A model generated the notes under the pieces. That model was given only the letters and a program-made list of their open reading frames with translations, was not told the DNA's origin and made no database searches. 64,000 bases of DNA from Bog-756 sp963831535 (lineage in GTDB: Bacteria; Actinomycetota; Acidimicrobiia; Acidimicrobiales; RAAP-2). Below, one piece after another: positions 55,010-63,921 of this stretch; the first letter of the stretch is position 1, and each line of letters opens with the position of its first letter. Made by a program: the position numbers and the translations under genes. The DNA lies in NCBI GenBank assembly GCA_963831535.1, contig CAWHQP010000001.1, positions 1 through 64,000 of the forward strand, written 5' to 3'.

Positions 55010-56453
55010 ATGAGAGGCATCGTCAGCATCGCCGGGTACGTCCCCTATCGGCGCCTGCAGCGCTCCGCCGTGGCCCAGCTGTTCGGCTCGGGTGGCGGCA
55101 AGGGGACCCGGTCGGTGGCGTCCTACGACGAGGACACCACCACCATGGGCGTGGAGGCGGCCCGCCTGGCCCTCCGGTCAGTGCCGGCCGCGGCCCCCGA
55201 TGCGCTGTGGTTCGCCACCGCCACCCCCGCATACCTGGACAAGACCAATGCCGCCACCATCCACGCCGCCCTGCGCCAACCCGGCCATGTGCCCGCCTTC
55301 GACTTCGGTGGGGCGCTCCGTTCGGGTGTGGGGGCCCTGCGCACCAGTCTGGCCGCCCCGGGCACGGGTGCGACCCTGGTGGTCCTGTCCGACGTCCGCG
55401 ACGGCCTCCCCACCTCGGCCGACGAAGCGGCCGGGGGGACGGGGCGGCCGCCGTACTCGTGGGCGACGACACCCCGGGCACCCGGGTGCTGGCCGAGTAC
55501 CTCGGTGGGGCGTCGGTGACCGACGAGTTCCTCGACCGGTGGAGGACGGCGGGCGACCAGCGGTCCAAGGTGTGGGAGGAGCGGTTCGGGGAGACCCGGT
55601 ACGTCCCCCTCGGGACCGAGGCATGGGAGTCGGCCCTCAAGTCGGTGGGCATCACCGCCGACCAGGTGGACCGGGTGGCGGTGACCGGCATGCACGGGCG
55701 TGCCGTCAAGGCACTGGCCCGTGCCCTCGGACTGGGCGACGGTGCGCTGGTCGACGACCTGACGGCCACCGTGGGCCAGGCCGGCGCGGCCCATCCCGGA
55801 CTGGTGCTGGCCTCCATGGTCGAACGGGCGGAGCCCGGACAGGTGCTGGCGCTCGTGTCCCTGGCCGACGGGGCCGACGTGCTGGTGTTCAGGACGACGG
55901 ACGCACTCGGGGAGTGGTCTCCCGCCGAGACGGTGGCCGACCAGGTGGCGGCCGGCGCTGATCTCCCCTATGGCAAGTTCTTGAGCTGGCGGGGCATGGT
56001 CACCCCCGAGCCCCCGCGGCGGCCCGAGCCGGCGCGGGTCTCGTCCACGGCGGCCTGGAGGAACGAGGACTGGAAGTTCGGGTTCGTGGGGTCGAGGGAC
56101 CGCACCTCCGAGGCCGTGCATCTCCCCCCTCCCGGATCTCCATGAAGGGTGGTGCCCTCGACGACATGGATCCCGTCGACCGGGCGGACACCGAGGCCAC
56201 CATCGCCACCTACACCATCGACCACCTCTCGTATTCGGCCAGTCCCCCGATCGTCTTTGCCGTCCTCGACTTCGACGGGGGCGGACGGTTCCCCCTGGAA
56301 CTGACCGACGTGGACCCGGCCACCGTCGACATCGGCGACCGGGTGGCCATGACATTCCGCAGGCTCTACACCGCAGACGGCATCCACGACTACTTCTGGA
56401 AGGCCAAGCCGGTGCGTGGACGCGCCACCGCCGACGGCTCACCGGCCAACTGA
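55010..56453 (+). CDS. HMG-CoA-synthase-like/DUF35 fusion protein (two frameshifts)
   Basis: About 480 residues after repair. N-terminal thiolase-fold part: RGIVSIAGYVPYRRLQRSAV, YDEDTTTMGVEAARLAL, and FDFGGALRSGVGALR, where the Cys expected of HMG-CoA synthase is Leu at about 103. Middle part: DGAAAVLVGDD, DEFLDRWRTAGDQRSKVWEERF. C-terminal DUF35 OB-fold: GALDDMDPVDRADTEATIATYTIDHLSYS, FRRLYTADGIHDYFWKAKPVR. The two breaks lie in a run of six G (about 55434-55440) and a run of six C (about 56127-56133), each one base short. DUF35 proteins scaffold thiolases; this one precedes a thiolase by 17 bp. Confidence 0.78.
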
Positions 56454-56470
56454 GCAGAGGAGACAGGCAC

Positions 56471-57661
56471 ATGGGATCGCACGGGATCAAGGATCGGGTG
56501 GCCATCGTGGGCATGGGGTGCACACGGTTCGCCGAGCATTGGGACAAGAGCCTCGACGACCTGATCATCGAGGCCTCAGAGGACACGTTCGCCGCAGCCG
56601 GTGTCACCAAGGACGACGTCGACGCCTACTGGCTCGGCACCGCCCAGTCCGGCATGAGCGGGATCACCCTGGCCCGGCCCCTCCAGCTGGAGGGGAAGCC
56701 GGTCACCCGGGTGGAGAACTACTGCACCAGCGGGTCCGAGGCGCTGCGGGCGGCGGCCTACGCCGTGGCCTCGGGGGCCTACGACGTGGCCATGGCCGTC
56801 GGTGCCGAGAAGGTGAAGGACTCGGGCTACCAGGGTCTCAACGCCTTTCCCATCCCCGGGGACGGCACCGCCCGCACCCTGACGGCGGCCGCCATGTTCT
56901 CCATGGTGGCCCCGGCCTACGGCAAGAAGTACGGCGTGGGTGACGATGAGCTGACCGAGGTGCTGGCCCGCATCTCGTGGAAGAACCACCAGAACGGCGC
57001 CCTCAACCCCCGGGCCCAGTTCCGCAAGGAGGTCTCCACCGAGACCATCTGCGCCTCGCCCCGGGTGGCCGGGCGGCTCGGCGTGTTCGACTGCGCCGGC
57101 GTGGCTGACGGGGCGGCGGCGGCCATCGTCGTCCGGGCCGAGGACGCCCTCCGGTACACCGACAAGCCCATCTACATCAAGGCGCTGTCATTCTCGGCCG
57201 GCAGCGGCTCGGGACTGATCGACCCGGAGTACGACTACACCTGGTTCCCCGAGTGCGCCCGGGCCGCCGAGGACGCCTACGCCCAGGCCGGGATCACCGA
57301 TCCCCGGCACGAGCTGGCCATGGCCGAGGTGCACGACTGCTTCACCCCCACCGAGCTGGTACTGATGGAGGACCTCGGGTTCGCGGAGCGGGGCACGGCG
57401 TGGAAGGAGGTGCTGGCCGGCACCTTCGACCGCACCGGCGAGCTGCCGGTCAATCCCGACGGTGGGCTGAAGAGCTTCGGCCACCCGGTGGGGGCCTCGG
57501 GGCTGCGGATGTTCTTCGAGACCTGGCTCCAACTCCGCGGCGAGGCCACGACCGAGCGACAGATCCACACCGAAAAGAAGCTGGCCCTGACCCACAACCT
57601 GGGCGGCTACCCGGGCGAGATGGTGTCGTTCGTGTCGGTGGTCGGCACCGAGCTGGGCTGA
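56471..57661 (+). CDS. Thiolase family protein (SCP-x/Ltp-type acetyl-CoA acetyltransferase)
   Basis: 396 residues. VENYCTSGSEALRAAAYAVASG carries the nucleophilic Cys85; EVHDCFTPTELVLMEDLGF has the His of SCP2-type thiolases; SFGHPVGASGLRM supplies the second His of the oxyanion region. In archaea and in steroid catabolism such thiolases operate in a complex with a DUF35 protein, here encoded 17 bp upstream. Thiolytic cleavage or retro-aldol cleavage (as for Ltp2) are both possible outcomes. Final enzyme of the acyl-CoA cluster. Confidence 0.9.
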   Translation: MGSHGIKDRVAIVGMGCTRFAEHWDKSLDDLIIEASEDTFAAAGVTKDDVDAYWLGTAQSGMSGITLARPLQLEGKPVTRVENYCTSGSEALRAAAYAVASGAYDVAMAVGAEKVKDSGYQGLNAFPIPGDGTARTLTAAAMFSMVAPAYGKKYGVGDDELTEVLARISWKNHQNGALNPRAQFRKEVSTETICASPRVAGRLGVFDCAGVADGAAAAIVVRAEDALRYTDKPIYIKALSFSAGSGSGLIDPEYDYTWFPECARAAEDAYAQAGITDPRHELAMAEVHDCFTPTELVLMEDLGFAERGTAWKEVLAGTFDRTGELPVNPDGGLKSFGHPVGASGLRMFFETWLQLRGEATTERQIHTEKKLALTHNLGGYPGEMVSFVSVVGTELG

Positions 57662-57684
57662 CCCGGGGCCGATGGCCCCCCGCT

Positions 57685-58412
57685 CTACGCCCGGACCGGC
57701 GCCTCGGCCTCTCGCTCGTCGAGGAAGGCCCACCACGCGTCGGCTCCCCGGCGGGCGGCATCGGTGACATCGGCGGGGTCGGCACCGAGCAGGGCCAGGG
57801 CATCGAGGGCCCAGTCGCCGTGGTCGTCCTCCATGCCGGCATGGACGTCCCAGAACTCCGTGCCGGCCGCGTCCATCCCGTACCACCGACGCAGTCCCTC
57901 CCCTTGGACGTGGCGACCGCCGCAGCCTGGGTCTCGTAGGCGGCCAGGCCGGCCACCGCGGCCACCGGGCCCTCGGAAACCAGGTCGGCGTAGGTGGCCA
58001 CCAGGGCCTGGGCCGCCGGACCGGGATCGGGCGCCGACGGAGTGTCGAGGGCGGCGGCGAAGCGGTCGAAGAGGGCCAGGTGGGGCTCGGGCCGACTCAG
58101 CTCGTCGTGCAGGTTCTGGCCGACGGTGGCCGCCGCTTCCACCTCGCCCTCATCACGCAGATGCTCGACCACCGCGGTGAGCACGACAGGAAGGGCGGCT
58201 TCGAAGACCCGGTAGTTGACGGCGTACCGGGCCAGCTCGTCGGCACTCAGCTCGCCGGCCTGCCACCGGAGGTAGAAGGGATGAACGAGCAGCTCCCGTC
58301 CGTCCAGCGCGGCGGCCATGGCTCCGGACAGCGGGTGGTCGGGTTGGGCGCTTCCGGAGGTCCGGGCGGCGCCGTCAGGGTTCGATTCGGGATGCACGTT
58401 GGAGGAGGTCAT
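57685..58412 (-). CDS. TenA/PqqC-like (haem-oxygenase-fold) protein, frameshifted
   Basis: About 240 residues once one G is restored in the GGGG run near 57900. Before the break: LLVHPFYLRWQAGELSADELARYAVNYRVFEAALPVVLTAVVEHLRDEGE and AGLAAYETQAAAVATSKG. After it: EGLRRWYGMDAAGTEFWDVHAGMEDDHGDWALDALALL. This is the all-helical TenA/PqqC/CADD fold; His and Glu/Asp ligands (ETQ, EDDH) suggest a di-iron enzyme of the CADD or related oxygenase type rather than thiaminase. Substrate unknown. Convergent with the thiolase gene. Confidence 0.78.
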
Positions 58413-58452
58413 GCCGCATCCTACCCAGCCCGGACGGCAGGTGCCCTTCCGG

Positions 58453-59241
58453 TCAGCGGGCCACGGCCGCCTGGTTGGAGGGATGGGCGTAGCGCCCACT
58501 GATGCGGGCCGCAGGGTCGGATACACCCGAGTCCGAGGCACTCCGCAACACCGGATAGCTGCCCTGGACGTCGTCGAAGCCACGGCTCCCGGCCGGGCGG
58601 AGGTAGTGCAGTTTGCGCTCCCGCTCCTCGGCCATCTGTCGCATACGCACCAGGAGGGCCACGTAGGCCGCCAGCGCCAACCCCGACACCAGGCTCAGGG
58701 CCCAGGCCGCGGTGCCGCCGGGGATGAAGCCGATCAACACGGTGCTGACGAAGACCATGGTCAGTACCCCGAGCGTGTCACGCCGACGTCGGCGGACCCG
58801 GTAACGGGCGTAGGCGTCGGGCAGACGGGCCGACGGGCCGAGCGGGTCCGGGTCCGTGTCCCTCGACTCGGTGACCGGTCCATAGCTGGTGGCGGCCACG
58901 CTGCGGTGATCGGTGGGACCGGCGTCGGCCTCGTGTGGGTCCCTCCCGAGGAAGGCCAACGCGGGACGAGGGAGTTGGTCTGCTCCGACCACGGACAGTT
59001 TGGGGACCACCGGGGCACCGGATCCTCCTCCGCCGTCGGTGCCCAGAAACGAGCCGTCGACCGACCGGAGTCGAAAGGCCGGCGTCACCACGGGCTCGGG
59101 GCCGGACTGCTCGAGGATCCGCAGTTGACGATGGAAGTGGGAGATGGAGTTGATGCCACCCACCGTCCGAGCCCGCCGCTTCAACAGATTGGGACCCAAG
59201 ATGATCATCCATGCAACCAGAATGATGATCACGAGGATCAT
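58453..59241 (-). CDS. Membrane protein resembling actinobacterial SepX/GlpR divisome protein
   Basis: 262 residues. An N-terminal helix (ILVIIILVAWMIILGP) is followed by LLKRRARTVGGINSISHFHRQLRILE, a long polar linker, RYRVRRRRRDTLGVL, two further helices (VFVSTVLIGFIPG, LSLVSGLALAAYVALLV) and a charged tail. Helix order and the Arg-rich step before helix 2 fit SepX/GlpR proteins, which help assemble the divisome with Glp. This is a tentative call from architecture. ATG 59241 is favoured because GAGGAG is nine bases upstream. Confidence 0.5.
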   Translation of the reverse strand: MILVIIILVAWMIILGPNLLKRRARTVGGINSISHFHRQLRILEQSGPEPVVTPAFRLRSVDGSFLGTDGGGGSGAPVVPKLSVVGADQLPRPALAFLGRDPHEADAGPTDHRSVAATSYGPVTESRDTDPDPLGPSARLPDAYARYRVRRRRRDTLGVLTMVFVSTVLIGFIPGGTAAWALSLVSGLALAAYVALLVRMRQMAEERERKLHYLRPAGSRGFDDVQGSYPVLRSASDSGVSDPAARISGRYAHPSNQAAVAR

Positions 59242-59309
59242 GCACATCAACTCCTCGGCCGTTCTGCCTAGGGAAAAAATTGTAACGAGATGGAATTCGA
59301 CAGTGGTGG

Positions 59310-60005
59310 ATGCCCACGGCTATAGCGTCCCTCGTGGTCGCCTTTTGGATCCTGATGGCGCTGGCCGGGGTGGCGGCCGTTGTCGACTGGGCCGCGGTGG
59401 GGTCGGACAACCATCGACTCGAGTACCTGGCCAAGCCCACTGTCCTGGCCGCGCTGGTGACCGCAGCGGTGGTCATCCCCCTCGATCGCACCGACCTGGT
59501 CGACCGGCGATGGTGGTTCGTGGCCGCGCTGGTGTGCTGTCTCGTCGGCGACGTCCTGTTGATGCTGCCGAGGAACCTCTTCGTCCCCGGACTAGCCGCT
59601 TTCCTCCTCGGTCACGGCCTGTTCATCGTGGGCCTACTGCAACCACCGGTCCCACCCGGTGTCCCCCCGTTCTCCTTCGCCGTCACCGGACTGGTGGTGG
59701 CGGCGGTGCTGGTCGTGACCGTGGAGTCCGTCCCCGGGACCCTTCTGGTGCGGTCACTGGTGACCACGCACCACCAGGACCTCGTCGCCCCGGTCTGCCT
59801 CTACATGGCGGCCATCGCCACCATGGTGGTGCTGGCCGTCAACGTCGGTGTCGCGGCCGCCGCCGTCGGGTCGGTGCTCTTCCTGGTGTCGGACACCTTG
59901 TTGTCGTGGAACCGCTTCGTCCGACCCGTCCCCTCCGGACCGGTGGCGGTCCACGTCACCTACCACTTGGCTCAGGCGTTCCTGGTGGTCTCGCTGCTCC
60001 ACTGA
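59310..60005 (+). CDS. YhhN family lysoplasmalogenase-like membrane protein
   Basis: 231 residues, about eight hydrophobic segments. LEYLAKPTVLAAL, LVGDVLLMLPRNLFVPGLAAFLLGHGLFI and GSVLFLVSDTLLSWNRF contain the paired acidic residues conserved in YhhN/TMEM86 proteins. TMEM86B hydrolyses the vinyl ether of lysoplasmalogens; bacterial members are presumed similar. ATG start; monocistronic by position. Confidence 0.85.
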   Translation: MPTAIASLVVAFWILMALAGVAAVVDWAAVGSDNHRLEYLAKPTVLAALVTAAVVIPLDRTDLVDRRWWFVAALVCCLVGDVLLMLPRNLFVPGLAAFLLGHGLFIVGLLQPPVPPGVPPFSFAVTGLVVAAVLVVTVESVPGTLLVRSLVTTHHQDLVAPVCLYMAAIATMVVLAVNVGVAAAAVGSVLFLVSDTLLSWNRFVRPVPSGPVAVHVTYHLAQAFLVVSLLH

Positions 60006-60132
60006 GTAGTCCGGAGCCGGGCGGTCCGGTCCGAGCAACCCGGCTCGCCCCGGTGCGACACCCGGTGATGCCGTCACGGGCCGTTCCACTCGAGACCCCG
60101 GTACCTGCGATCAGCGTCGGTCGGCCATCGAC

Positions 60133-60786
60133 TCAGTCGAAGATCGGCGGGACGTCGCGGCTGCGCTTCAGCTCGAAGAATCCCGGCGTGCCCGCCACGG
60201 CCAGCACACCGTCCCACAGGACGCCGGCGGCCTCGCCCTTGGGCGCCGGCGTGACCACCGGCCCGAAGAAGGCCACGCCGTTGACGCTGATCACTGGGGT
60301 GCCCACCTCGGTGCCCACCTGATCCATGCCGGCGTGGTGCGACTTCTTCAGAGCATCGTCATACTCGTCGGTCTCGGCGGCATCAGCCAACGACACCGGC
60401 AGTCCCACCTCGGTGAGGGCCTCTTCGATGGTGGCCCGGTCCTTCGGCTTCCCCTCGAGATGGAATTTCGTACCCAACGCCGTGTAGAGGGGCAGCAGCA
60501 CCTCGGGGCCATGAGCCTGTTCGGCCGCGATGCAGACCCGGACCGGTCCCCACGCTTCGGCCAGCAGTTCGCGGTATCCGTCGGGAAGGTCGTCCTTGTC
60601 CGAGTTGAGATAGGCCAGGGACATCACGTGCCACTCCACGTCGAAGGACCGCACCTGGGCCGCCTGCAGGATCCATCGGGAGGCGATCCACGCCCACGGG
60701 CACAAAGGGTCGAACCAGAAGTCGGCGACATCCCGGCCCGGCCCACCCTCGGCGGTAGCTTCGGTGGCTGCGATCACATCGGACAT
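60133..60786 (-). CDS. DsbA-like protein of the Rv2466c (mycothiol-dependent nitroreductase) family
   Basis: 217 residues. FWFDPLCPWAWIASRWILQAAQVR is the family's active-site helix; the motif is CPWA, whereas Rv2466c has CPWC, so the resolving Cys is absent. WHVMSLAYLN and EVGTPVISVNGVAFFGPVVTPAP (cis-Pro) complete the thioredoxin-fold parts. Mycothiol-using reductase or isomerase activity through a single Cys is inferred. Confidence 0.85.
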   Translation of the reverse strand: MSDVIAATEATAEGGPGRDVADFWFDPLCPWAWIASRWILQAAQVRSFDVEWHVMSLAYLNSDKDDLPDGYRELLAEAWGPVRVCIAAEQAHGPEVLLPLYTALGTKFHLEGKPKDRATIEEALTEVGLPVSLADAAETDEYDDALKKSHHAGMDQVGTEVGTPVISVNGVAFFGPVVTPAPKGEAAGVLWDGVLAVAGTPGFFELKRSRDVPPIFD

Positions 60787-60984
60787 GGGTACTCCTCGAG
60801 GTCGACGGCCCTAGGTACAACCCCACCGACCGCGTGGCATTCCCTAGCGGCCCCGCTCGTTCAGTGTGCGCCCTTCGGCGCCCAACGCAACTGCGTCCAC
60901 TCCCCACCTCGGGTCCACCTCCACGCGCTGGACGATCCCAGGCGGTAGGAACAAGGACCTAACCCGGACCAGGAGCACACGACC

Positions 60985-61843
60985 ATGACCCCGCAACGAC
61001 CCACTGACGTCACACCGATCGAACGCTGGGACCGTCTACTCGAGGACAGGGTGGCCGTGGTCACCGGAGGCGGTGGTGGCATCGGGGAAGCGGTGGCGCG
61101 GCTGTTCGCCCGTCACGGGGCCCTGGTGGAGATCGCCGAACTGGACAGCGAGCGCGCCGAGCGCACGCTCCGGGCCGTCGAGGACGCCGGCGGGCGGGCC
61201 CGGATCCATGTCGTCGACGTCACCGTGGCGTCTGACGTCGACCGCCTGGCCCATGATGTCATCGACTGCCCACGGTCGGGTCGACGTGCTGGTCAACAAC
61301 GTCGGGGACTACCGCCCCCTGGTCCGTTTCGAGGAGTCGACCCCGGAGTCGTGGCAGGCCATGTACGACGTCAATCTGCTCCACGTGTTCGCTGTCACCC
61401 GTGCCTTCCTCGGACCCATGCGGTCCGGCGGGAAGGGGTCCATCGTCAACATCCACTCCGTCGAGGGGATGCGTGGGTACCCCGGAGATCCGGTCTACGC
61501 GGCCATGAAGGCAGCCGTCGCCCACTTCACCACCAGCCTGGCGGTGACCGTGGGACGGCACGGGATACGGGTGAACGGCATCGGACCGGACCTGACCCAG
61601 ACTCCTCAGGTGGACTACCTCAGCGGTCCGGCGGAGGAGGACCGGCTGTGGCCATCGTGGGCGCCCGTCGGGCGTCTGGGCTGGCCCGACGACCAGGCCC
61701 GGGTGGCCCTTTTTCTGGCCTCCGACCTCTCCGGATTCGTCACCGGGCACAACATCCCCGTCGACGGGGGCACCCGGGCTGGGGGCGGGTGGTTCTACTC
61801 CCCTGCCGCCCACCGCTTCGTCAACCGGCCCACCTCCCTCTGA
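60985..61843 (+). CDS. Short-chain dehydrogenase/reductase, frameshifted
   Basis: About 285 residues after removing one base near 61268-61274. The first frame has VAVVTGGGGGIGEAVARLFARHGALVEIAELDSERAE and VVDVTVASDVDRL. The second frame resumes AHGRVDVLVNNVGDYRPLV, then SIVNIHSVEGMRGYPGDPVYAAMKAAVAHF (Ser and YxxxK) and GHNIPVDGGTRAGGGWF. Length and motifs match classical SDRs acting on 3-hydroxyacyl or steroid alcohols. It could supply the missing hydroxyacyl dehydrogenase step for the acyl-CoA cluster 3 kb away, but that is speculative. Confidence 0.82.
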
Positions 61844-61863
61844 CCAGGGGCCGAGGCCGTCCC

Positions 61864-62692
61864 TTACGGTTGGTCGGCGTGGGCCGACCATCGACCACCC
61901 CGACGGTCGACGGTCACGTCCACGGCGAAGGCCTCGGACACGGTGGCACCGGTGAGCACGTCGTCGATGGCACCCGAGGCCACGACCCGTCCAGCCCGCA
62001 TGAGGGCGGCATGGGTCACCCCGGGGGGTATCTCCTCGAGATGGTGGGTCACGAGCACCAGGGGTGGCACCACTGGATCGGCGGCCAGCGCGCCCAGTCG
62101 ACCCAGGAGCCGCTCGCGAGCGCCGAGGTCGAGGCCGGCGGCCGGCTCGTCCATCAACAGCAGCTCGGGACTGGACATGAGTGCCGCGGGCCAACAGCAC
62201 CTGTTGCCGCTCGCCTTCCGAGAGCAAGCCGAACGGCCGGTCGGCGAAGCTCTCGTCGCCGAACCCGGCGTCGGCCAGGAGGGCAGCGGCCTCCCGGCGG
62301 TCGTCGTCGCTGTACTCGTGCCACCAGGTCTCGAGGGCGGCGTTACGTCCGGTGAGCACGACATCGAGGGCGGCCAGCTCGGGTCGCAGGGTCCGGCTCA
62401 CCGAGGCGCTGACCACGGCGATCCTCGTACGCAGCTCGCGCATGTCGACCCGGCCCAGTCGTTCGCCGAGGATCTCCACGGTGCCCGAGGTGGGGCACAG
62501 CGTGGAGCCCACCACCCGTAACAACGTGGTCTTTCCCGAACCGTTCGCACCGAGCAGTGCCCACCGTTGGCCAGCACCGATCTCCCAGCTGACGTCCTCG
62601 AGGAGGGCCCTCCCGTTGCGGACCACGTACACGTTCTCGAGCCGGACCACCCGGCCGGCTACCGGCTCAGCCACCAGGGGCTCCATGACCAT
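61864..62692 (-). CDS. ABC transporter ATP-binding protein, frameshifted
   Basis: About 275 residues after removing one base near 62186-62192. First frame: ALLGANGSGKTTLLRVVG (Walker A), RIAVVSASVSRTLRPELAALDVVLTGRNAALETWW, FGLLSEGERQQVLLAR (signature LSEGE). Second frame: ALMSSPELLLMDEPAAGLDLGARERLL (Walker B) and LVLVTHHLEEIPPGVTHAALMRAGRVVASG (His switch). Resembles ModF/iron-chelate-type ATPases; no permease is encoded nearby, so the transported substrate is unknown. Confidence 0.82.
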
Positions 62693-62791
62693 CGACTTCG
62701 GCTGGTCCCGGGTAGGCGTCGGACACAAGAGTCGCAGCATACGGTGGCGAAATGGGGGTCCGCCGCGGCCGGTCGATCCCCGGGGGCTTCG

Positions 62792-62929
62792 TCGCCCGTC
62801 GGAGTGTTGGCCAATGGCAACGCTCCGGTAAGGACGCAGGATGCCAACGGAGCCGGATCATCGGGCTCGACGGGAACGTCGTTGACCAACGTCAACGCAC
62901 CCGTTGCCGGGGCCAGTCCGTCGGCCTAA
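62792..62929 (+). pseudogene. Possible remnant of a secreted protein with NAPV repeats
   Basis: An open stretch ending in TAA reads VGVLANGNAPVRTQD and later TSLTNVNAPVAGASPSA. Two NAPV-type motifs separated by a Gly/Ser/Thr-rich spacer resemble the short repeats of small actinobacterial surface proteins. No plausible start or signal peptide precedes it, so I regard it as a fragment or coincidence. The rest of 62693-63088 holds nothing recognised. Confidence 0.25.
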
Positions 62930-63088
62930 GGGCCGTCGTGTAGAGCGCCCGGATTAGCGGAAGCTCTCCAGGGCGATATCCCCTCTCTGGCGAGCCGAGG
63001 CGGAATGTCACTCCCGGTATGAGCTTGTCATCATCGGCACCCGGGGGCCGGAGTCGATGCCCGCCGGACTCCGGGCCCAGCCACCAGT

Positions 63089-63259
63089 TCAGATCCCGAG
63101 TCCCCGCAGGAGGTGCCGGGTCATCCCATTGCTAGTCCGGTAGACCTTCCGCCGGGCCACACGTTTGGCGTAGGAGCCCGGCCCGCGGCTGGCGGCCTGG
63201 ACGTTGCCCAGATCACGGGCCGCCCGGTAGAGCTGGCTCCTCAGCGAGTGTCGCGCCAT
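63089..63259 (-). CDS. Small conserved basic protein
   Basis: 56 residues, strongly basic (about 14 Arg/Lys). It contains SLRSQLYRAARDLGNVQAAS, a GPGSYAKRVARRKVYRTSNG stretch and ends LLRGLGI. I recall near-identical 55-60-residue proteins across many actinobacteria, often near phage-like or stress genes; function unknown, possibly RNA- or DNA-binding. ATG start and in-frame TGA are clear. Confidence 0.75.
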   Translation of the reverse strand: MARHSLRSQLYRAARDLGNVQAASRGPGSYAKRVARRKVYRTSNGMTRHLLRGLGI

Positions 63260-63331
63260 GGCCGCATCCTAGGTGCCGACCCCGACGGCCTACCGGATCA
63301 ACGGTCCGCCGAATCCGGGATCCGGCCGAGC

Positions 63332-63694
63332 TCAGACGGCCGCTCCGTGCGACTCCCAGTACCGGTTGAGGTGGCCCTGGGTCTTGAACACCCAGATGAT
63401 CCAGCCGACGAACGGGATGAGGACCCAGAAGCCGGTCAGGCCGGAGATCGGCTTCTCCCTACTCTCACGGGCGTACAGCGCGCCTATCTCGGCGGGCAAC
63501 AAGAAGATGTTGACGATGCCCAACAAGATGGCGAACAGCAACCCCAGGCCCCCGCCGATCCCTTCGTCGGCGTACTCCTTCATCTCCTTGAAGGAGGCAT
63601 ACTGCCAATACAGGCTGTAGATGCCCAGGGTGATGATCGACAACAGGATGACCGCCACCGGATTCCGCACCGTTCCCACGACGTCACGTCCCAC
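63332..63694 (-). CDS. DUF4234 membrane protein
   Basis: 120 residues, three hydrophobic segments (VAVILLSIITLGIYSLYWQY, LGLLFAILLGIVNIFLLPAEIG, GFWVLIPFVGWIIWVFKTQG). The GIYSLYWQYASFKEMKEY box is diagnostic of DUF4234. Start taken at GTG 63694 with GAGG five bases upstream; a longer form is open to about 63748. Function unknown. Confidence 0.8.
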   Translation of the reverse strand: MGRDVVGTVRNPVAVILLSIITLGIYSLYWQYASFKEMKEYADEGIGGGLGLLFAILLGIVNIFLLPAEIGALYARESREKPISGLTGFWVLIPFVGWIIWVFKTQGHLNRYWESHGAAV

Positions 63695-63921
63695 TACCGC
63701 CTCACTTCCCTCCGGCCACTCGCCGGAACCAGGCAGAGTTGAGCACACGCGACGGCACGGTGTGTCGACCGCAGCTCTCCACCGGGCTTTCGAGAGGCCA
63801 CACCCATGCCGCGGCGATCGACTGCACCTCGATGGGTAGATGGGCCCGGTCGAGGGTGGCAGGTCGAGTCAGCGACGCGACACCGTCCAGCTGCGCTCTT
63901 CGACCGCGCTTCGCTCTCGAG

